Shown here: positions 59,985 through 64,000 of the stretch, in pieces | Numbering within the stretch: the stretch's first letter is position 1 | How the letters are laid out: every line of letters begins with the position of its first letter | Origin: Sipunculus nudus | Taxonomy: Eukaryota; Annelida; Sipuncula; Golfingiida; Sipunculidae | DNA length: 64,000 nt | Reading direction: 5' to 3' | NCBI GenBank assembly: GCA_026874595.1 | Contig: CM049317.1 | Coordinates: 70,393,618 to 70,457,617, forward strand | Translations under genes and position numbers: made by a program | Notes under the pieces: model-generated | What the model saw: only the letters and a program-made list of their open reading frames with translations | Told to the model about the DNA's origin: nothing | Database searches by the model: none

Positions 59985-61625
59985 ATAAAATAGATTAACA
60001 TAGGTGGCGTCGCTTGTAGCTTACATGCACCTACAGGCATAAGGTATATTATTATTTCCCTAGACAAAGTCGCGGGATTGTATGGTTTAGGCACAGTTGC
60101 ACCGCCGCCGCCGCAAAGATTTCTTTCAGGCGAGATACGTCAAAAATTATTTCTCGGATCTTTAGCAAACTTGACATGTCAATAGATATGGCGGAGTGGA
60201 CGAAGCCTCTTTAAAATGGAGTCATGATCTTTAATAGGGGAGTGACCTTGACCATGAAAAGTTCTATTTTGGGGGAAAATCACACAAGTTCTTGAATATC
60301 TCAAGGAATATTGCATGGATTGATTCAAAAATCAAGTTGACCGAAGATCTTGGATAGTGTTGGCATATACTGGAAACTGGTGGCGCAATCTGTTATCTTT
60401 TTTATTGTTTTCATGCCGCTTTATACCCCATAATTGCCACTTGATAGTGCTATGAACATTAAGAGTAAAAATTAATGGACAAATTTCTTTCATATTATGC
60501 ATATACATAGATATGGGATATGGAATGATGTATTTTAAAATTGGGGTCATGACATTTCCTACGAGAGTGACCTTGACCTTTTATATTGCCAAATATGGTG
60601 AAAATCACACGAAATCATAAATATCTCTATAAGGGATGCAAAGCTTGGTCCAAAAATCAAATTGGCCGAAGATCTTAGATAGTGTTGTCGTCTGCGGAAA
60701 ACAGGTGGCGCCACCTTCTGTCCTTTTCTTGTTTTCGCGCCTTCTAATCCCCATTATTGCCACTTAACAGTACTGTGAGCATGATAAGTCAAAAACTAAT
60801 TGACAGATTGGGCTACAATTATGCATGTCTATTGATCTTGGATACCTTCTATCTTATATTAAAGACTGGTAGTGCCATCTGCAATCGTTTTGTGTAGCGT
60901 TCATCCATACATTTACTTAAGGTTAAATTGCTCATATCTCAGGAGTGGTTCAATGTATTGGTCTGAAATTTGGCATGTTTATCCATTTCGGAATATTCTC
61001 GTAAAGCTGTTAGGTGGCGCCACCTATCTTACCGTTTTCATATTATAAATTAATGCCCTTTTTCAGGAATGATTTGCCGTGTTGGCCTGAAACTGTGCAT
61101 GTCTGTAGATACTGGATACCTCAATCCCACATTCAAGCCTGGTAGCGCCGTCTACAATCGTTTTCGTGTGGCTTCCATCCGTATATTTGCTTTAGGTCAA
61201 AACTGTTCATATTACAGAAGAAATTCAATGTGATAGTATGGAATTCGGCATTTACATTCACTTTGAAGAGTTTTCTCGTAAATCAGACAGGTGGTACCAC
61301 CTTCCTCACCGTTTTCGTATAATAAATGCCCTTTTCTCAGGAATGATTTGAAGTATTGACCTGAAATTGTGCTTGTCCATAGATCTTGGAAACCCCCTCT
61401 CATCTTCAAGACTGGTGGCGCTATCTTCAATAGTTTCTATGCGGCGTCCATCCGTACATTTTCGGATGGTGAAAATTGCTCATATCTGAGGAATCGTTTC
61501 ATGTGTAGGTCTGCAATTTGGCATGTACATCAATCTTTGAGAGTCTTCTCATCAACCAGACAGGTGGGGCCACCTACCTTACCATTTTAATCATATAAAT
61601 TAATCCTATTTTCTAAAGGGTGATT
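59985..61625. repeat. Array of palindromic GGTGGCGCCACC modules
   Basis: Modules are marked by GGTGG(C/T/G)(G/A)CCACC or decayed forms near 60002, 60379, 60706, 61014, 61290 and 61562. The last three are spaced about 275 bases apart. Between them recur TTTTC(G/A)T(A/G)T, TCAGGAATGATTTG, CTGAAATTGTGCATGT and GCTCATATCT(C/G)AGGA phrases. The part from about 60900 is the inverted partner of 53000-54090. Confidence 0.8.
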
Positions 61626-62275
61626 CACTATATTGGCCCCATATTTGGTGAAAAATATTGTTTGTCATGTTGAAAGATGGAAGAAACCATGGTTGCATGC
61701 CAAGTGTCAGTATATGCTGCTGCAGATGGGTGCCTATTCTTAAACGGGGGGGGGGGGGTATTAATTGTCTGGGGATACTATGGATTCTGCGGTGCCAAGA
61801 AATATCCAGTTAATTATCACGTTACGTTTGGCGCAGCTGAGACCTTTAGTAGTAAATGTAATCATAAAGGTGTGTTGGATCTGTAGCTTTCGTAAATTAG
61901 GGCCGAGCTATGCATAGTTTTTCTATCAGGCTGTCTACCAGCGGCGTTGATTTACTAACCAGTTTGAAATTTGAAACCACACGTCCACTTATAGGGACAA
62001 ATCTACAGGTAAAATATGACAAAAACTGGCTAGAACAGTTCTTCTGCTTTTCTACCCTTAAAGAATCCAAATATTGATGACTGGTGGTCATTTACTCATC
62101 TCTCACTGGTCTGAAATTTCATAGAACACATATACAGAGACCAATGAGCATGTATGTAAAATTTCGAAGCAAGAGCTCGAATGGTTCTTGAGATAAAACG
62201 CACAATAGAAAGTGATAGATGGCCAGAGAGACATAGAGAAATGGACAAATGGACGGACAGAATCCCTCATTACCA
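61626..62275. repeat. Inverted partner of 52920-53540
   Basis: Reverse complement of ATAGTGAATCAC, CAAGCAACCATGGTTTCTTCC, GCGCCAAACG and TTGAGATAAAACGCACAATAG blocks matches the left copy at 53540 down to 52920. A poly-G tract at 61747-61757 corresponds to the CCCCC region near 53405. Confidence 0.82.
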
Positions 62276-62279
62276 TAGG

Positions 62280-63618
62280 GTACACCTAAGGAAGGGATTC
62301 ATGTGATTATGATATTAAAGCTGGAATGTCAACATCTTCTGACTTGTGTATGTTTCTATTTATTTATTTACATCATATTTGTTTACATCATATTTATACA
62401 AGGTAATAAACCAGTCAGCTAAAATCAAGCTGGTCTACCTTGATGCAGTGTAGCATTTACAAATAAACAATATTAACTAAGATATAAATACATAATACAA
62501 TGGCTTAGAGAATAAAACATGACCATGAAATTATGTGGACTCTAAAGCATACAGTCAAAAGTGTATAAGAAGAATTGAAATAATCATTTTAAATTGGAGA
62601 AAGTAGGTCGACATAGGCGGTGCATATATGTTATACGGCCAATAAATTCTGAAAGCTTGTAACATATTTCTCGTAACTCGGAGAATATGGGTCAATATTT
62701 TGTTCAACCTGTGAATAGTGATAATGATAAAGTGTTCATAGAACATATTATTTCAATCTTATACACCAGCAAAAAAAAATATTATTTTCATCATTCACAG
62801 AAGGGAATTGGGGGGGGGGGGGGGTGTCAAGGGGGTCCGGACCCCCCTTTTTCATCCATCCGAAGCACCCTTTTTTTAATGGTTTCAGACAAAATTTTGC
62901 GAGCTGGACCCCATTTTTAGGACCTGGGGACCTTTTTAAGGGTTTTCTTCTGTCCTCCTGGGTCTGACCCCCATCCCCCTACCTTTCCCCTAAATCCTGG
63001 ATCCGTCCCTGAAATAAGTGGACATTGAGAAGAGATTGACTTTCAAGTGCCAAGTTCTTCGGCCGTAGCTCACACATTGTAAGACACCATTGGCTAATTT
63101 CGAGTTTCCAGGAAGATGTTCCCAGGAATTCCTTGGAAGTGAATTTCGAAGTTTCTACATTGAGCGGTTACGATTTTATGCCATGACGGAGGGACGAGCA
63201 GAAGGCATGACGGACAAGAAAAATTTCCTGAACTTTATTACCATCTGTCTCAGACTGGTCAAGGGACCTTATATGGTACATTGACAAAGTGAGAAGTTTG
63301 ACCCGTTAATGTGTACTTTGTCCCGTCTTCAGCGTGATTCCTCTTTCTATCTCACAGTATTCGCTTTAGAAGCGATGAGAAAACATTAAATGTTACGAAA
63401 AATAAAATTCAATCAAAGACGTTTAATAACCTAATGTAAAGGTACCCACTCAATTTCCTCATGTAAATTCAAAGAATGAGTTTTCTTTTGGAAATATGGA
63501 ATTTTTGGAAATATAATTTAAAACTTCTTTTGATTTCTCTCTGATACTTTCTCCAAAAGTAAGAATATCTAACATAACTGTAGCACATTTGTCAAGGGAA
63601 AAAGGTTGAGGTGGCAAA
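62280..63618. mobile_element. ~1.3-kb insertion relative to the left copy, containing a MITE
   Basis: The left paralogue (near 52910) reads continuously from GCATGC into TTCTGTCCGTCC, whereas the right copy is interrupted between about 62280 and 63618. Inside, 62805-63015 is a GGCGGAT-type MITE in opposite orientation to that at 34034, with CCTAAATCCTGGATCCGTCCC at its end. The rest of the insert is unidentified and no transposase frame is seen. Confidence 0.55.
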
Positions 63619-63619
63619 C

Positions 63620-63891
63620 TTGCGTACATGCAGATATTCCTGTAAAAAACAAACACGCACGTGCAGTCTTATGTCAATCACCTGGATTTTTCTCACACCG
63701 AACTGAGATAAGTGATACTTATATATATACGTAGACATTGTGACCCATAAAGCTGAATTCCTTATAACCTGGGACCTTGACATTCCTGACATCCAACATG
63801 TTATAACATACCCGATTCCCCAGAAAGGCAATGCCCCTATAAAAAGTGCAACGTTGAGTACCTAAGTTGGGGGGGGGGGGGGGGGGGGGGG
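63620..63891. repeat. Inverted partner of 52640-52905 with poly-G
   Basis: Reverse complement of GGCATTGCCTTTC, TCAGGAATGTCAAGGTCCC and TCACTTATCTCAG matches the left copy. A poly-G run at 63869-63891 matches the poly-C at 52644. Confidence 0.88.
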
Positions 63892-64000
63892 TTCACATGT
63901 TGTTGCGGAATCATCTATTTACGTCTGAAATCGCACACAAACGCATGAAAGCGCGATGTGTTGAAATATTTTGGACACGTTCAATATATTTCTTATAATC
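63892..64000. repeat. Direct copy of 49650-49760, runs off the window
   Basis: GGAATCATCTATTTACGTCT and the following ACGCATGAAAGCGCGATGTG block are nearly identical to the left arm of the large inverted repeat, in the same orientation. The duplicated unit therefore continues beyond the window edge. Confidence 0.88.

Overview
The window looks like metazoan nuclear DNA, most likely from a protostome and probably a mollusc or other lophotrochozoan. This rests on spliced zinc-finger and homeobox exons of the ZEB/zfh1 family, an AT-rich background full of AT, GA and ATT microsatellites and poly-G tracts, and dispersed repeat families of the kind I associate with bivalve-type genomes (the phylum call is inference). 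No bacterial-style gene organisation is seen.

Only one host gene can be supported with confidence: the 3' half of a ZEB/zfh1 transcription factor on the + strand. Three coding exons are visible: 17188-19856 (five N-terminal C2H2/CCHC fingers, two CCHC fingers, a canonical homeodomain, CtBP-binding motifs), 21309-21504 (first C-terminal finger) and 22133-22344 (last two fingers and stop). The start codon and first exons lie outside the window or were not recognised. Bases 1-17187 therefore read as intron or upstream DNA. They carry repeats plus several GC-richer blocks that could be enhancers, including a cluster of four CACCTG/CAGGTG boxes (the ZEB recognition site). The region from 22345 to about 28250 has the character of a long 3' UTR. 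It holds three perfect 8-mer matches to the miR-200/miR-8 seed, the microRNA family known to repress ZEB genes.

From about 28.3 to 38 kb there is unannotated DNA with microsatellites, short tandem duplications, non-autonomous transposons with GGCGGAT-type ends and diverged repeat arrays. From 38.47 to 45.23 kb, on the minus strand, lies a decayed Ty3/gypsy retrotransposon (5' LTR, gag with a possible RRM-like N-terminus, zinc knuckle, protease, RT, RNase H, integrase). Its integrase end is fused directly to a 5'-truncated Penelope-like element with a GIY-YIG endonuclease.

From about 47.6 kb to the window end the DNA is a mosaic of inverted and direct duplications. A 2.5-3 kb inverted repeat (48.4-50.9 versus 54.8-57.9 kb) surrounds a loop holding an LTR-like block and two oppositely oriented, differently broken copies of a small secreted-peptide reading frame. 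A second inverted pair (52.6-54.1 versus 60.9-63.9 kb) carries palindromic GGTGGCGCCACC modules. The peptide pair and its duplicated upstream module are the least explained feature of the window. A piggyBac- or Kolobok-type TTAA MITE is present twice, and one insertion can be matched to its own empty site in a paralogous copy.
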